This document shows, piece after piece, positions 1-9,307 of a stretch of DNA of 64,000 bases. The position numbers and the translations under genes were made by a program. Source of the stretch: Bradyrhizobium sp. Tv2a-2 (GTDB taxonomy: Bacteria > Pseudomonadota > Alphaproteobacteria > Rhizobiales > Xanthobacteraceae); assembly GCF_000472425.1 (NCBI RefSeq), contig NZ_AXAI01000005.1, positions 248,001 to 312,000 on the forward strand. The letters run 5' to 3'. The stretch's first letter is position 1. The number at the start of each line of letters is the position of its first letter. The notes beneath the pieces were generated by a model. It did not search any database. It was not told the origin of the DNA and was given only the letters and a program-made list of their open reading frames with translations.

Positions 1-762
1 GGCCGCAAGCTGTCGCAGATCGCGATCCCGCCGACCGAGCAGCTGGCCGATGGCGTGGCCGGCCCCATGCTGCGCACCGCCGCCATGAAGGGCGATGCGA
101 CTGCTGCTTACGAAGTCGCCGTGCGCTATGCGGAAGGCAAGGGCGTTGCGACGAATTACGAAGAAGCTGCCAAATGGTACGACCGCGCTGGGCAAGCCGG
201 CCTGATCCCGGCGACCTTCCGGCTCGGCACGCTCTATGAGAAGGGCTTGGGCGTGAAGAAGGACGCCGACATCGCGCGGCGCTACTATATGCAGGCCGCC
301 GAGCGCGGCAACGCCAAGGCGATGCACAATCTCGCGGTGCTCGACGCCGATGGCGGTGGCAGCCCGGACTACAAGAGCGCGGCGCAGTGGTTCCGCAAGG
401 CGGCCGATCATGGCGTCGCCGACAGCCAGTTCAATCTCGGCATCCTCTATGCCCGCGGCATCGGCGTCGACCAGAACCTGGCGGAATCCTTCAAATGGTT
501 CAGCCTCGCGGCGGCGCAGGGCGATGCGGATGCCGGCCACAAGCGCGACGACGTCGCCAAGCGCCTGGATGCCCAGTCGCTCGCGGCTGCCCGGCTTGCG
601 GTGCAGACCTTCATCGCCGAGCCTCAGCCCGACGATGCCGTCAATGTCGCAACGCCTGCCGGCGGCTGGGACGCTGCCGCGGCGCCGACGGCGACAAAGC
701 CGGCAACGAAGCCCGCGGCAGCAAAGCGTGCCGCTGCGCTGACGACGACGGCGGCACGTTAG
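1..762 (+). CDS. Sel1-repeat (SLR/TPR-like) protein, 3' part only
   Basis: The frame is open at base 1, so the start lies outside the window; the first in-frame alternative start (GTG at 55) is probably internal. About four Sel1-like repeats are visible, recognisable by the W(Y/F)xxAAxxG and LGxLYxxGxGV patterns, followed by an Ala/Pro/Thr/Lys-rich low-complexity tail. Sel1 repeats are alpha-solenoid protein-interaction modules. In alphaproteobacteria such C-terminal repeats occur at the end of large envelope or polarity proteins (PodJ-like) and in ExoR-like regulators. Which of these applies cannot be decided from the fragment. Confidence 0.8.
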   Translation, partial: GRKLSQIAIPPTEQLADGVAGPMLRTAAMKGDATAAYEVAVRYAEGKGVATNYEEAAKWYDRAGQAGLIPATFRLGTLYEKGLGVKKDADIARRYYMQAAERGNAKAMHNLAVLDADGGGSPDYKSAAQWFRKAADHGVADSQFNLGILYARGIGVDQNLAESFKWFSLAAAQGDADAGHKRDDVAKRLDAQSLAAARLAVQTFIAEPQPDDAVNVATPAGGWDAAAAPTATKPATKPAAAKRAAALTTTAAR

Positions 763-989
763 CCCCTTAGCCGCCTCACCTCGCACCGAAGCAGGCTCCG
801 CCCCCGATCCGTCATCCGGTGGCGCTCGTATCAGCGAGCGTCGAAGGATGAACGGCCCGAGTGCGGCAGCGGGGCGTCGCCCGTCACCTCATCCAACACA
901 ATCCTGTGCGATCGAACGGCGTCATATCCGCCGGCGACAAAGCCGTGTAGATAGGGCGCAATGCGCACGCCTGGCCGCTGGAGTTCGCC

Positions 990-1811
990 TTGTCGGTCGA
1001 TGATCGCGAGAATGCTGGAAGCGAGTTTCGGAACTCCCCGACGGGTCCCTGGGTGGCGCCGCCACGCGTTCCCGACCGCGTCTACCGGGCGCCCCCGCGG
1101 CCATCGCAGCCACCCTTGCGCCAGCCAATGCGGCGACACTGGTTGTGGCGCTATGCGGTCTTCTTCCTGATCGTGCTCGGCGTCCTCATTCGCGCCTACC
1201 GGGACATGTCGCACCCAGAGGCCTGGGCCTATTGGAAAGACCAGTACCTGTCGCCCAGCCTTTCAGCCCAGAGGATCGCGAGCGTCGATATCGACGGCAC
1301 GGGAAAGCGCAGGACCGCGCTCGTCGTCAGCGGCAAGATCGGCCCCGCGGCTGCGACCTGGCTGCACCAGAAGCTCGACGAAACGCAGCTTGCCGCAGGC
1401 GATGTGGTGGTGCTGTCCTCGCCGGGCGGCGACCTCGGCCAGGCCATCATCATGGGCGAGATCATTCGCGCCCGCGGACTCGCAACCGCTGTGGGCGTCG
1501 CGGACGCGTCTGGCGACATCCGCCCCGCTTATTGCGCCAGCGCCTGCGTGGTGATCTTTGCTGGCGGCAAGCCGCGCTATGGCGTGAAAGGCTCGATGCT
1601 CGGCGTGCATCGCTTCGTCACCACCACACCGGTGCATGATCCGGTCGCCGAAGCCCAGCGCGTCGCCGGCGAGGTGCTGGGCTACATGACCAAAATGGGC
1701 GTCTCCTCGACCGTGGTAGAGGCGATGTCGCAGACTCGCGACGTGCGTTGGCTGGGCAACCAGGAGGCGCTCGCGATGAACCTCATCACCGATCCGGTTC
1801 GGACGCCCTGA
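990..1811 (+). CDS. Membrane-anchored ClpP-fold (COG3904-like) protein
   Basis: 273 residues from a TTG at 990; an ATG at 1128 (residue 47) is an alternative start directly before the hydrophobic segment. A single N-terminal membrane helix (about residues 50-68) is followed by a soluble domain with the crotonase/ClpP-like pattern: LSSPGGDLGQA, then YCASACVVIFAGG where the Ser in the ASAC turn sits at the nucleophile position, then GVHRF. Related proteins are annotated as periplasmic proteins of unknown function. A second, smaller protein with the same CASAC turn is encoded at 23715-24251. Substrate and activity are unknown. Confidence 0.65.
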   Translation: MSVDDRENAGSEFRNSPTGPWVAPPRVPDRVYRAPPRPSQPPLRQPMRRHWLWRYAVFFLIVLGVLIRAYRDMSHPEAWAYWKDQYLSPSLSAQRIASVDIDGTGKRRTALVVSGKIGPAAATWLHQKLDETQLAAGDVVVLSSPGGDLGQAIIMGEIIRARGLATAVGVADASGDIRPAYCASACVVIFAGGKPRYGVKGSMLGVHRFVTTTPVHDPVAEAQRVAGEVLGYMTKMGVSSTVVEAMSQTRDVRWLGNQEALAMNLITDPVRTP

Positions 1812-1993
1812 GCATTCCTCCACATTAATCTGAATCATTCACCATGCGGCAAGGCGGATCGCCGCGTGCGGCAAAAAAGCTGTCGCCAGTGCGTTTCTCC
1901 GGTCCCCCGTGACAGCGATTTCGGTTATGCAAAGGCGGCAGGCCTGGCCTGGCGCATTTGCGAGATATGAACCGATTTGCGGGACGACGCGCG

Positions 1994-2911
1994 ATGCAGC
2001 TTTATCTCCCGATCGCCGACCTCCCGGTCAATGTCTTCCTCATCCTGGCGATGGGCGCGGCCGTCGGTTTCGTCTCCGGCATGTTCGGGATCGGCGGCGG
2101 CTTCCTGATGACGCCGCTCTTGATCTTCATCGGCATCACGCCTGCGGTCGCGGTGGCCTCGGTGGCAAGCCACATCGCTGCCTCCTCCTTTTCCGGCGCG
2201 ATCTCCTATTGGCGGCGCCGCGCCATCGATCCGGCGCTGGCGCTGGTGCTCCTGATCGGCGGCACCATCGGCACCGCGCTCGGGGTCTCGACCTTCACGT
2301 TGCTGCGCTCGCTCGGCCAGCTCGATCTCACCATCGCACTCTCCTATGTCGTGCTGCTCACGACCGTCGGTGCACTGATGTTCTGGGAGGGCCTGCTCGC
2401 GATGAGGCGGATACGCCGCGGCGTGCCGGCGCCACGCCGCACCCATGGCTGGATCCATACGCTGCCTCTGAAGATGCGCTTCAAGCGCTCCAAGATGTAT
2501 CTCTCGGTGATCCCGGTCGTGGTGATCGGCGTCGTCATCGGCTTTCTCGGCGCGGTCATGGGAATCGGCGGCGGCTTCATCCTGGTGCCCGTCATGATTT
2601 ACCTGTTGCGGGTGCCGACCACGACGGTGATCGGCACCTCCATGGTGCTGACGCTCTTCACCATGCTGTTTGCCACCGTGCTGCATGCGGTGACCAATCA
2701 TCTCGTCGATGCCGTGCTGGCCTTGATGCTGATGGTGGGCGGCGTCACCGGCGCGCAGTTCGGCGCGCGCGCCGGCCAAAAGATCCGCAGCGAGCAATTG
2801 CGGCTGCTGCTCGGCCTCCTGATCCTCGCGGTCGGTATCCGCTTCGCGGTGGAGCTCGTGATCCGGCCGACCGAACTCTTCACCATCCGGGAAATCGGGG
2901 TGAACGAATGA
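1994..2911 (+). CDS. TauE/SafE-family sulfite/organosulfonate exporter
   Basis: 305 residues if the ATG at 1994 is used (preceded by a GGGA stretch); TTG 1958 and ATG 1967 extend it by up to 12 residues. It is a polytopic membrane protein with two similar halves, each carrying a glycine-rich GMFGIGGGF / GAVMGIGGGF signature typical of TauE/SafE (PF01925), separated by a basic cytoplasmic loop. The family exports sulfite, sulfoacetate and related anions; the substrate here is not shown. The stop overlaps the next start (ATGA), so the two genes are translationally coupled. Confidence 0.85.
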   Translation: MQLYLPIADLPVNVFLILAMGAAVGFVSGMFGIGGGFLMTPLLIFIGITPAVAVASVASHIAASSFSGAISYWRRRAIDPALALVLLIGGTIGTALGVSTFTLLRSLGQLDLTIALSYVVLLTTVGALMFWEGLLAMRRIRRGVPAPRRTHGWIHTLPLKMRFKRSKMYLSVIPVVVIGVVIGFLGAVMGIGGGFILVPVMIYLLRVPTTTVIGTSMVLTLFTMLFATVLHAVTNHLVDAVLALMLMVGGVTGAQFGARAGQKIRSEQLRLLLGLLILAVGIRFAVELVIRPTELFTIREIGVNE

Positions 2912-3693
2912 ACGCGCGCGGTTGCTTCGCCATTTGTCTCGCGCTGCTTGCGGCGTCTTTCGCCACAGGCGAAGCGAATGCCGAGCGGCTCATCGTCTCG
3001 GTCTCCAACCACCGCGTCACCGTCACGCCGAATTATTCCGGCGAGGAGCTGGTGCTGTTCGGCGCGATCGAGAGGGACGCGGCGACGCCAGCCGCCCCGC
3101 GGGCCTATGATCTCGTCGTCACCGTCGCGGGCCCGCGCGCGGACATCGTCACGCGCCGCAAGGAGCGCAAATTCGGCATCTGGGTGAACTCCGACTACCG
3201 CCAATTCGTCAAAGTGCCGACCTATCTGGCGCTGTTCGCCAACCGTCCCTTCGACGACATCGCCTCTGCCGATGTCGCGCGGCGCCAGCAGCTTGGTCTC
3301 GACAATGTGCTGCTGACCCAGCGCATCGGGCCCGATTATGCCGATGTGGTGCCCAACGACGCGTTCCGCAGTGCCTTCGTGCGGCTGCAGTTGCAGCGCG
3401 GGCTCTATCGCGAGGATACTTCGGCCGTCACCTTCATCACCCCGACGCTGTTTCGCACTGGCATCCCCCTGCCCGCCCAGGTGCCGATCGGCACTTACGA
3501 TGTCGAGATCAGGCTGTTCGCGAATGGCGCTCTGGTGACGCGCACCGAAACCGCATTCGAGATCGTCAAGGTCGGCTTCGAGCAGTTCGTCGCCAACACT
3601 GCGCGGCAAAATGGCCTGCTCTACGGCCTCGTCACCGCCGCCATGGCGCTGATGACCGGTTGGATTGCGTCGCTGGTGTTCGCGAAGGATTAG
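2908..3693 (+). CDS. TIGR02186-family exported protein with C-terminal membrane anchor
   Basis: 261 residues starting at the ATG that overlaps the TauE stop. It has a cleavable N-terminal signal peptide (ends near EANA-E), a mainly beta extracytoplasmic domain, and a single C-terminal membrane helix (LLYGLVTAAMALMTGWIASLVF) close to the end. Proteins of this family are nearly always encoded directly downstream of a TauE/SafE exporter in alphaproteobacteria, so a role as an accessory subunit of that exporter is likely, by inference. Its last about 60 bases overlap the convergent DMT transporter gene. Confidence 0.75.
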   Translation: MNARGCFAICLALLAASFATGEANAERLIVSVSNHRVTVTPNYSGEELVLFGAIERDAATPAAPRAYDLVVTVAGPRADIVTRRKERKFGIWVNSDYRQFVKVPTYLALFANRPFDDIASADVARRQQLGLDNVLLTQRIGPDYADVVPNDAFRSAFVRLQLQRGLYREDTSAVTFITPTLFRTGIPLPAQVPIGTYDVEIRLFANGALVTRTETAFEIVKVGFEQFVANTARQNGLLYGLVTAAMALMTGWIASLVFAKD

Positions 3694-4651
3694 CTTCGGC
3701 TTGCGCGTTCACCACCGGCCGGGTGACGAGATAGATGCCGAGCGCGACCGGCACGATCCCCAAGAGATCGCGGAACGCGACATGCTCGCCGAGCACCAGA
3801 TACGCGAACAGCATGGCAAGCGGCGGCATCAGGAAGTGATAGGCACTTGCCGCGGTCGCGCCGCAGACCTTCAGGAGATGGAACCACAGCATGTAAGCGA
3901 AGATCGAGCCGCCCAGCACCAGAAAGGCGAAGGCACCCACAAGGCGCAGGCTCGGCACGATGTCATGAACATCGGCGAAGGTGAACGCGATCGGCGCAAG
4001 CACGATGCCTGCGGCGAGATTCTGGATGCCATTGCCGATCCACAAGCTTCCCTTGGGCGCAAACAGCTTGAACAGGATGGTGCCGGCCACGATCGACGCC
4101 AGCGAGGCGAAGGTGAAGAGCACGCCATGCAGGCTGTCGGTGCCGAGCGACATGCGGTGCCAGACGATGAAGGCGACGCCGGCAATCCCGAGCAGCAGTC
4201 CTGCGGCCTTGCGCCAGGTCATGGTCTCGCCGAGCAACAGCGCGGCCAGCGCAGCCGTGAACACCGGATTGGCCGAGACGATGAGGCCACCGAGACCGGC
4301 TGAGACAGATTTCAGCCCGGTGTAGCCGAGGCCAAGATAGAGCGCATTGTTGGCGAGCCCGAGGATCGCAAACATCGCAGCCTCGCGCCAGGACAGCTGC
4401 TGCCAGGCCTCACGGCGGAAGGCGAAGACACCGAGGATCAGCAGCCCGGCGAGCGAGAACCGCGCCGCGAGCAGGATCAGCGGCGGGCAATCGGTGACGC
4501 CGATCTTGCCGGCGATGAAAGCGAAGCTCCAGAGCAGGCAGAACAGCGTGATCGCGAGCGGCAGGGTGTTGAAACGGGTGGTGGTGGTGGCCGAGGCAGA
4601 CAGGGTCATTGCGGGTGCGGCGGGCATTGGAGCGGACATTGGAGCGGACAT
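3632..4651 (-). CDS. DMT-superfamily (EamA) transporter
   Basis: 339 residues with two EamA repeats (about ten membrane helices); the second half has a GSIFAYMLWFHLLK signature. The family exports amino acids, nucleobases and other metabolites; the substrate is unknown. The N-terminus repeats MSAP (two copies of a 12-bp unit at 4628-4651), so the start could be either copy or the Met at residue 9 or 15. The gene is divergent from a LysR regulator 98 bp away, which suggests regulation by it. The C-terminal tail overlaps the convergent TIGR02186 gene. Confidence 0.8.
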   Translation of the reverse strand: MSAPMSAPMPAAPAMTLSASATTTTRFNTLPLAITLFCLLWSFAFIAGKIGVTDCPPLILLAARFSLAGLLILGVFAFRREAWQQLSWREAAMFAILGLANNALYLGLGYTGLKSVSAGLGGLIVSANPVFTAALAALLLGETMTWRKAAGLLLGIAGVAFIVWHRMSLGTDSLHGVLFTFASLASIVAGTILFKLFAPKGSLWIGNGIQNLAAGIVLAPIAFTFADVHDIVPSLRLVGAFAFLVLGGSIFAYMLWFHLLKVCGATAASAYHFLMPPLAMLFAYLVLGEHVAFRDLLGIVPVALGIYLVTRPVVNAQAEANPSRTPATQSNRSSAPWRR

Positions 4652-4749
4652 TGGAGGTTTCCTTTGCCGCCTTCATTTAAGGTCTTTCTTGCTATTTGGA
4701 AATTAAATCATTAACTAGCAGCCAGTGGATTTCTTAATGGGAGTCCGGA

Positions 4750-5613
4750 ATGCTCGATCTCGAACTGTTGCGCAGCTTTGTCTCGGTGGTCGAAGCCCGC
4801 GGCTTCACCCGGGCCGGCGAGCGCGTTCACCGCACCCAGTCGACCGTCAGCCAGCAGATCAAGCGTCTGGAGGATGACATCGGCCAGCCGTTGCTCGTCC
4901 GCAGCGGCAAGGACGTGACGCCGACGGAAGCCGGCGAGAAGCTGTTGTCTTACGCGCGACGCCTGTTGTCGCTTGCCGAGGAGGCACGCGACGTGGTGGC
5001 ACGGCCGACGCAGGAAGGCGCGGTGCGGCTCGGCATCCCCGAGGATTTTGCCCTCTATCGGCTGTCAAAGCTCTTGGCGACGTTTTCACGCGCGCATCCG
5101 ACACTGCGGCTGGACATCCGCGCCGACCAGAGTCTGAATTTGAAGCGCGACCTCGGTCGCGGCGAGCTCGACCTCGCGCTTTTCAAGCGCGCGGTCGGCG
5201 AGAAGGGCGGCATCGCGGTATGGCCGGAGCGCGTCCACTGGATCACCAGCAGGCACCACGCCCGCGACGTCAGCGCGGGCTCGGTGCCGCTGATCGGCTT
5301 TCCCGCCGGCTGCCTGTATCGGGCGGGTGCGATCCATGCGCTGGAGAGTGCCGGCCGCTCCTGGCACATGGCGTATACCTCCTCCAGCCTCGCCGGCATC
5401 CAGGCCGCGGTCGCCGCCGGCATGGGGTTGAGCATCATGTCGGAGATGGCAATCCAGGCCGATCACCGCGTGCTGACGGCGAAAGACGGCTTCAAGCCGA
5501 TCGACAAGACCGAAGTCGCGCTGATGGCCTCCCCCGACGCCAGCCCCGCAACGTTGCGGCTTGCGGACCGGCTCGCGGAGTTTTGCGGGACGGTGCAGGC
5601 GAAGGCGGCTTAG
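4750..5613 (+). CDS. LysR-family transcriptional regulator
   Basis: 287 residues. The N-terminal winged HTH (about residues 1-60, with AGERVHRTQSTVSQQIKRLE as recognition region) is followed by a LysR substrate-binding domain (about 88-280). ATG 4750 has a GGGAG Shine-Dalgarno at 4739-4743. The AT-rich 98-bp gap to the divergent transporter gene (4652-4749) is where its operator should lie. By family precedent it controls itself and the divergent DMT exporter; the inducer is unknown. Confidence 0.88.
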   Translation: MLDLELLRSFVSVVEARGFTRAGERVHRTQSTVSQQIKRLEDDIGQPLLVRSGKDVTPTEAGEKLLSYARRLLSLAEEARDVVARPTQEGAVRLGIPEDFALYRLSKLLATFSRAHPTLRLDIRADQSLNLKRDLGRGELDLALFKRAVGEKGGIAVWPERVHWITSRHHARDVSAGSVPLIGFPAGCLYRAGAIHALESAGRSWHMAYTSSSLAGIQAAVAAGMGLSIMSEMAIQADHRVLTAKDGFKPIDKTEVALMASPDASPATLRLADRLAEFCGTVQAKAA

Positions 5614-5637
5614 AGCTTTCACCGCGTGCGCCGCTGC

Positions 5638-5668
5638 GCTCCCTCGCCCCGCCCTTGCGGGGAGAGGC
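5638..5668. repeat. Dispersed repeat family C, short copy
   Basis: A C-rich/G-rich hairpin (ccctcgccccgcc ... ggcggggagaggc type) of the kind also seen at 9197-9275, 53448-53503 and 63502-63590. It lies directly downstream of the LysR gene and may fold in RNA. Confidence 0.5.
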
Positions 5669-5693
5669 GGAGACCGCGGCGATCCCCTACGCC

Positions 5694-5790
5694 AAAGCGC
5701 GATGAGATTTGGTTGAATCGTCATCGCGCTTTAGGTCTTTGATTGAGCATGATCTTTCGGAAAACCGCTACACACTTTTCCGGATCATGC
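5694..5790 (-). repeat. Dispersed repeat family A, full-length copy
   Basis: About 97 bp. Read on the minus strand it begins GCATGATCCGGAAAAGTGTG, passes an imperfect hairpin closed by GATCATGC, and ends with a second hairpin formed by AAAGCGCGATGA and TCATCGCGCTTT. The same element recurs at 17848-17946 and 35059-35172, with half-copies at 32645-32688 and 55303-55346. It directly abuts the 3' end of pdeM. Confidence 0.85.
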
Positions 5791-5791
5791 T

Positions 5792-6490
5792 TTAATAACA
5801 CCTCGCCGCGGCGATGCTGTGGACGCGACGGTCGCCGAGCAGGTGCGCGACGAAGCCTGCCGTCGGAAAAATCTTCGCGAACGCCTGGTCGCGGATGCTG
5901 AGACCTCCCGCGTAGGCCCCGAACGCCGGCATCACCGCGCGCTCGCCGTCGCAGGCGAAGCAGCGGCGCTCCACCGAACGGCCGCGGGCCGAGACGCGCG
6001 CTTTGGGATGCAGGTGGCCCGCGATTTCTCCGACAGCACCGGTGGGCTCATGACGGAAGACGATCGGACCGACCGCGACCTCGCTCGCGACAACGCCACC
6101 GAGGTCCGACGGAAGCGCGGGATCGTGATTGCCGGAAATCCAGATCCAGTCGCGCCGCGCCTGCAGGGCGCCTATGGCGTCGCGATCGATGTCCGAGAGA
6201 CGCTCATGCGCGTTGCGATCGTGAAAGCTGTCACCCAGTGCTATCACCGTGCGAGGGTCGTGTCGGGAGATGACAGCAGCGAGCCGGCTCAGCGTCGCCG
6301 CGGTATCGTAAGGCGGCAGCAGCACACCGCGCGTCGCAAAGCTCGAACCTTTTTCGAGATGCAGGTCGGAGACGACAAGCAGGCTCTCGTCTTCCCAGAA
6401 CAGCGCGCCGGAGAGATCGGCGAGCATCGTGACCCCGGCGATGTCGAGCGTTCCCTGCAAATTAACGGCGAGCGCCAGTTTTTCCGTCAT
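5792..6490 (-). CDS. pdeM: Ligase-associated DNA damage response endonuclease PdeM
   Basis: 232 residues. It is a calcineurin-like metallophosphoesterase with the full motif set: VVSDLHLEKG (DxH), ALGDSFHD (GDxxxD), ISGNHDP (GNHD) and GHLHPKA (GHxH). PdeM-type proteins are encoded with an Lhr-like helicase, an MBL exonuclease and an ATP-dependent ligase in a proposed bacterial DNA repair system. The helicase gene ends 27 bp upstream on the same strand; exonuclease and ligase are about 5 kb away on the other strand. Confidence 0.85.
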   Translation of the reverse strand: MTEKLALAVNLQGTLDIAGVTMLADLSGALFWEDESLLVVSDLHLEKGSSFATRGVLLPPYDTAATLSRLAAVISRHDPRTVIALGDSFHDRNAHERLSDIDRDAIGALQARRDWIWISGNHDPALPSDLGGVVASEVAVGPIVFRHEPTGAVGEIAGHLHPKARVSARGRSVERRCFACDGERAVMPAFGAYAGGLSIRDQAFAKIFPTAGFVAHLLGDRRVHSIAAARCY

Positions 6491-6517
6491 CAGCCCCGAC
6501 CAGCGGTAATCCCGCCA

Positions 6518-9073
6518 TTACGACATCGCTTCCCTGACGAGATCGTCGGCGGCTTCCGCCAGCAATTCGTCTGCTGCTTCGCCATAAACTGACTCGCGGC
6601 CGATTTCCAGCATCACGGGGACCGCGAGCGGGGAGACATGGCCGAGTTCCCGGTGGGTCACGTGGCCGTGGATGCGCGCGAGCATGTCGGAGAGCCGGCG
6701 CAGGTCGAGCAGGCCGGTGGCGGCATCGGCGCGCGCGGCGCGGAGCAGCACGTGGTCGGCTTGGTGCTTGCGCAAGACGTCGTAGACGAGGTCGGTCGAG
6801 AACAGCACCTGGCGTCGGTTCTTTTCGTCCGAGGTCGAGCGGCGTGCGATCAGGCCGGAGATCAGCGCGCAATTGCGGAACATGCGCTTCATCAGCGCGG
6901 ATTCGGCAAGCCAGGCCTCGAGGTCATCGCCGAGCATATCGGGATCGAACAGCGCGTTGAGATCGACCATGCCCTGGCGCACCATGAAGGAGAGATCGCC
7001 CAAGCCCCAGATCGCGACCGCATATTCGTTGGCGACAAAACCGAGCGGACGGGCGCGGGCGCGCTCCAGGCGCCGCGTCAACAGCATGCCGAGCGTCTGG
7101 TGCGCGAGCCGGCCCTCGAAGGGATAGCAGACGAGATAATGCTTGTCCGCGCGCGGAAACGTTTCGACCAGAAGCTCGCGCATTGCCGGCACACGGGAAA
7201 AATCCCGCTGCAGCGAGAGCCAGTCGCGCACCTGCTCCGGCAACGCGTTCCAGGCGCGCCTGTCGTCGAGCAATTTTCGCACGCGCTCGGCGAGATAGGT
7301 CGAGAGTGGAAACTTGCCGCCCATATAGGACGGCACCTTGGCATCGCCGTCGTTGGCGCGGGAGACATAGACTTCATCCTCGACCAGCGCCTCATAGCGC
7401 ACGATCTCGCCGCCGAACACAAACGTGTCGCCGACCACGAGGCCTTCGATGAAATATTCCTCGATCTGGCCGAGCATGCGGCCACCGCGGCCGATCACGC
7501 CGGTCGAGCCCGATCCGCCGCCGCGAGAGCGCACCAGCTTCACCTTCAGCATGGTCTCCTCGACGATGGTGCCGACATTGAGCCGGTAGCTCTGCCGCAC
7601 CGCCGGATTGGCGACGCGCCAGCGCCCCTGTTTGTCCTGCTTGATGCGGGCAAAGCGCTCATAGGTCTTCAGCGCATAGCCGCCGGTGGCGACAAAATCG
7701 ACGACATCGTCGAAATCGCCGCGCAAAAGCTCGGCGTAGGGCGCGGCCGTGCGCACCTCCTCATAGAGCTCGTCGGCGAGAAACGGCTCACCGCAGGCAC
7801 AGCCGAGCACATGCTGCGCCAGCACGTCGAGCGCGCCGGTGCGCAGGGGCGGCGTGTCCTGCGCGTTCTCGGCGATCGCATCGATGGCGACGCGGCACTC
7901 CAGCACCTCGAAGCGGTTGGCCGGCACCAGCACCGCGCGTGAGGCCTCGTCGAAGCGGTGATTGGCGCGGCCGATCCTCTGCATAAGCCGCGAAGAGCCC
8001 TTCGGCGCACCGATATTGACGACGAGATCGACATCGCCCCAGTCGACGCCGAGGTCGAGCGAGGAGGTGCAGACCACGGCGCGCAGCCTGCCGGCGGCCA
8101 TCGCGTCCTCGACCTTGCGCCGCTGCGCGACATCGAGCGAGCCGTGATGCAGCGCGATTGCCAGCCCATCATCGTTCATGCGCCAGAGCTCCTGGAAAAG
8201 CATTTCGGCCTGGCTGCGCGTATTCACAAAGACCAGCGTAGTCTTGTTGGCCTTGATCAGCTGGTAGATCTCGGGAAGCGCATGACGCGCAGTGTGGCCG
8301 GCCCAAGGCAGTCGTTCGCGCGTGTCGAGCATCTCGACCACAGGCGGCGTGGCGCCGCCGGCGATGACGGTGTCGGCCGCCGCGCGGCCGCCTTCCGGTT
8401 GCGGCACCAGGAAGCGCGCGAGTTCTTCCGGCTCGGCGACCGTTGCCGACAGGCCGATGGCGCGAACGTCGGGCGCAAGCTTCCACAGCCGCGACAGCCC
8501 AAGCGACAACAGGTCGCCGCGCTTGGATGTGACCAGCGCATGCAACTCGTCGAGCACGATGCGCTTGAGCGAGGCGAACAGATAGGGCGCATCGTCGGAG
8601 GAGAGCAGCAGCGCCAGCTGTTCCGGCGTGGTGAGCAGGATGTCAGGCGGATAACGCCGCTGGCGCTGCCGCCGCGACACCGGCGTGTCGCCGGTGCGGG
8701 TCTCGACTTTCACCGGCAACCCCATTTCAGCAACCGGCATCTCGAGGTTGCGCGCGATGTCGACGGCGAGCGCCTTGAGCGGCGAAATGTAGAGCGTGTG
8801 CAGACCGCCGGTGCGCCGCACGCTGCGGCCGGTGGAGATGACTTGCGGCACGGGCGTGCTTAGCTCGACCAGCGTCGGCAAGAATCCGGCGAGCGTCTTG
8901 CCGGCGCCGGTCGGCGCGATCAGCAACGCCGAACGGTCATCGCGGGCTTTTTCCAGCAGAGCAAGCTGATGGGCGCGCGGGGACCAGCCGCGCGATGCGA
9001 ACCATTTTTCGAAACGGTCCGGCAGCAACACGGCCGCCGGTTCGGGAAGAACTGGTGAAAGGCGGGGCGGCAC
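6518..9073 (-). CDS. Ligase-associated DEXH-box helicase (Lhr family)
   Basis: Superfamily 2 helicase with APTGAGKTLAGFLP (Walker A), DELH (motif II), GLSATV (motif III) and a second RecA domain ending in LMQRIGRANHR, followed by the Lhr-type C-terminal region. The open frame runs to 9289, but the extra N-terminal residues are translated from a dispersed repeat (family C) and are probably not coding. GTG at 9073 (given here) or GTG at 9031, just before LLPDRFEKWF, yields about 840-850 residues, the usual length of this subfamily. Neither GTG has a clear Shine-Dalgarno. It forms an operon with pdeM downstream. Confidence 0.88.
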   Translation of the reverse strand: MPPRLSPVLPEPAAVLLPDRFEKWFASRGWSPRAHQLALLEKARDDRSALLIAPTGAGKTLAGFLPTLVELSTPVPQVISTGRSVRRTGGLHTLYISPLKALAVDIARNLEMPVAEMGLPVKVETRTGDTPVSRRQRQRRYPPDILLTTPEQLALLLSSDDAPYLFASLKRIVLDELHALVTSKRGDLLSLGLSRLWKLAPDVRAIGLSATVAEPEELARFLVPQPEGGRAAADTVIAGGATPPVVEMLDTRERLPWAGHTARHALPEIYQLIKANKTTLVFVNTRSQAEMLFQELWRMNDDGLAIALHHGSLDVAQRRKVEDAMAAGRLRAVVCTSSLDLGVDWGDVDLVVNIGAPKGSSRLMQRIGRANHRFDEASRAVLVPANRFEVLECRVAIDAIAENAQDTPPLRTGALDVLAQHVLGCACGEPFLADELYEEVRTAAPYAELLRGDFDDVVDFVATGGYALKTYERFARIKQDKQGRWRVANPAVRQSYRLNVGTIVEETMLKVKLVRSRGGGSGSTGVIGRGGRMLGQIEEYFIEGLVVGDTFVFGGEIVRYEALVEDEVYVSRANDGDAKVPSYMGGKFPLSTYLAERVRKLLDDRRAWNALPEQVRDWLSLQRDFSRVPAMRELLVETFPRADKHYLVCYPFEGRLAHQTLGMLLTRRLERARARPLGFVANEYAVAIWGLGDLSFMVRQGMVDLNALFDPDMLGDDLEAWLAESALMKRMFRNCALISGLIARRSTSDEKNRRQVLFSTDLVYDVLRKHQADHVLLRAARADAATGLLDLRRLSDMLARIHGHVTHRELGHVSPLAVPVMLEIGRESVYGEAADELLAEAADDLVREAMS

Positions 9074-9196
9074 AGGCAGAACGTATGGCGTCCAACCGGC
9101 TTCGTCGAGGGCTCCAGGCTTCTGATTGCGCCAATTGAGCCGCAAACTCCTGTCCGCACGTCGCGCGGAGAGGCCGACGCGCGCTAGCGCGGCGGG

Positions 9197-9275
9197 TGAG
9201 GGGCTTTCTCCGCGCACTGAGCTCCTCGAGAGCCCCTCACCCGACCCTCTCCCCGCAAAGGGCTGGGAGAGGGAG
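9197..9275. repeat. Dispersed repeat family C
   Basis: Inverted-repeat element containing GGTGAGGGGC ... GCCCCTCACCCGACCCTCT and CCCCGCAAAGGGCTGGG. It is related to 53448-53503 and 63502-63590. It lies in the gap between the helicase and the ABC binding-protein gene and creates a false N-terminal extension of the helicase frame. Confidence 0.65.
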
Positions 9276-9307
9276 CCGAGTGCCGACAAACAGGGAGAGA
9301 TCAGAGA

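Noticed and set aside
1909..2907. Upstream part of the long plus-strand frame ending at 3693
   Set aside because: It is an out-of-frame reading of the TauE gene; the real TIGR02186 protein begins at the ATG at 2908 with a signal peptide.
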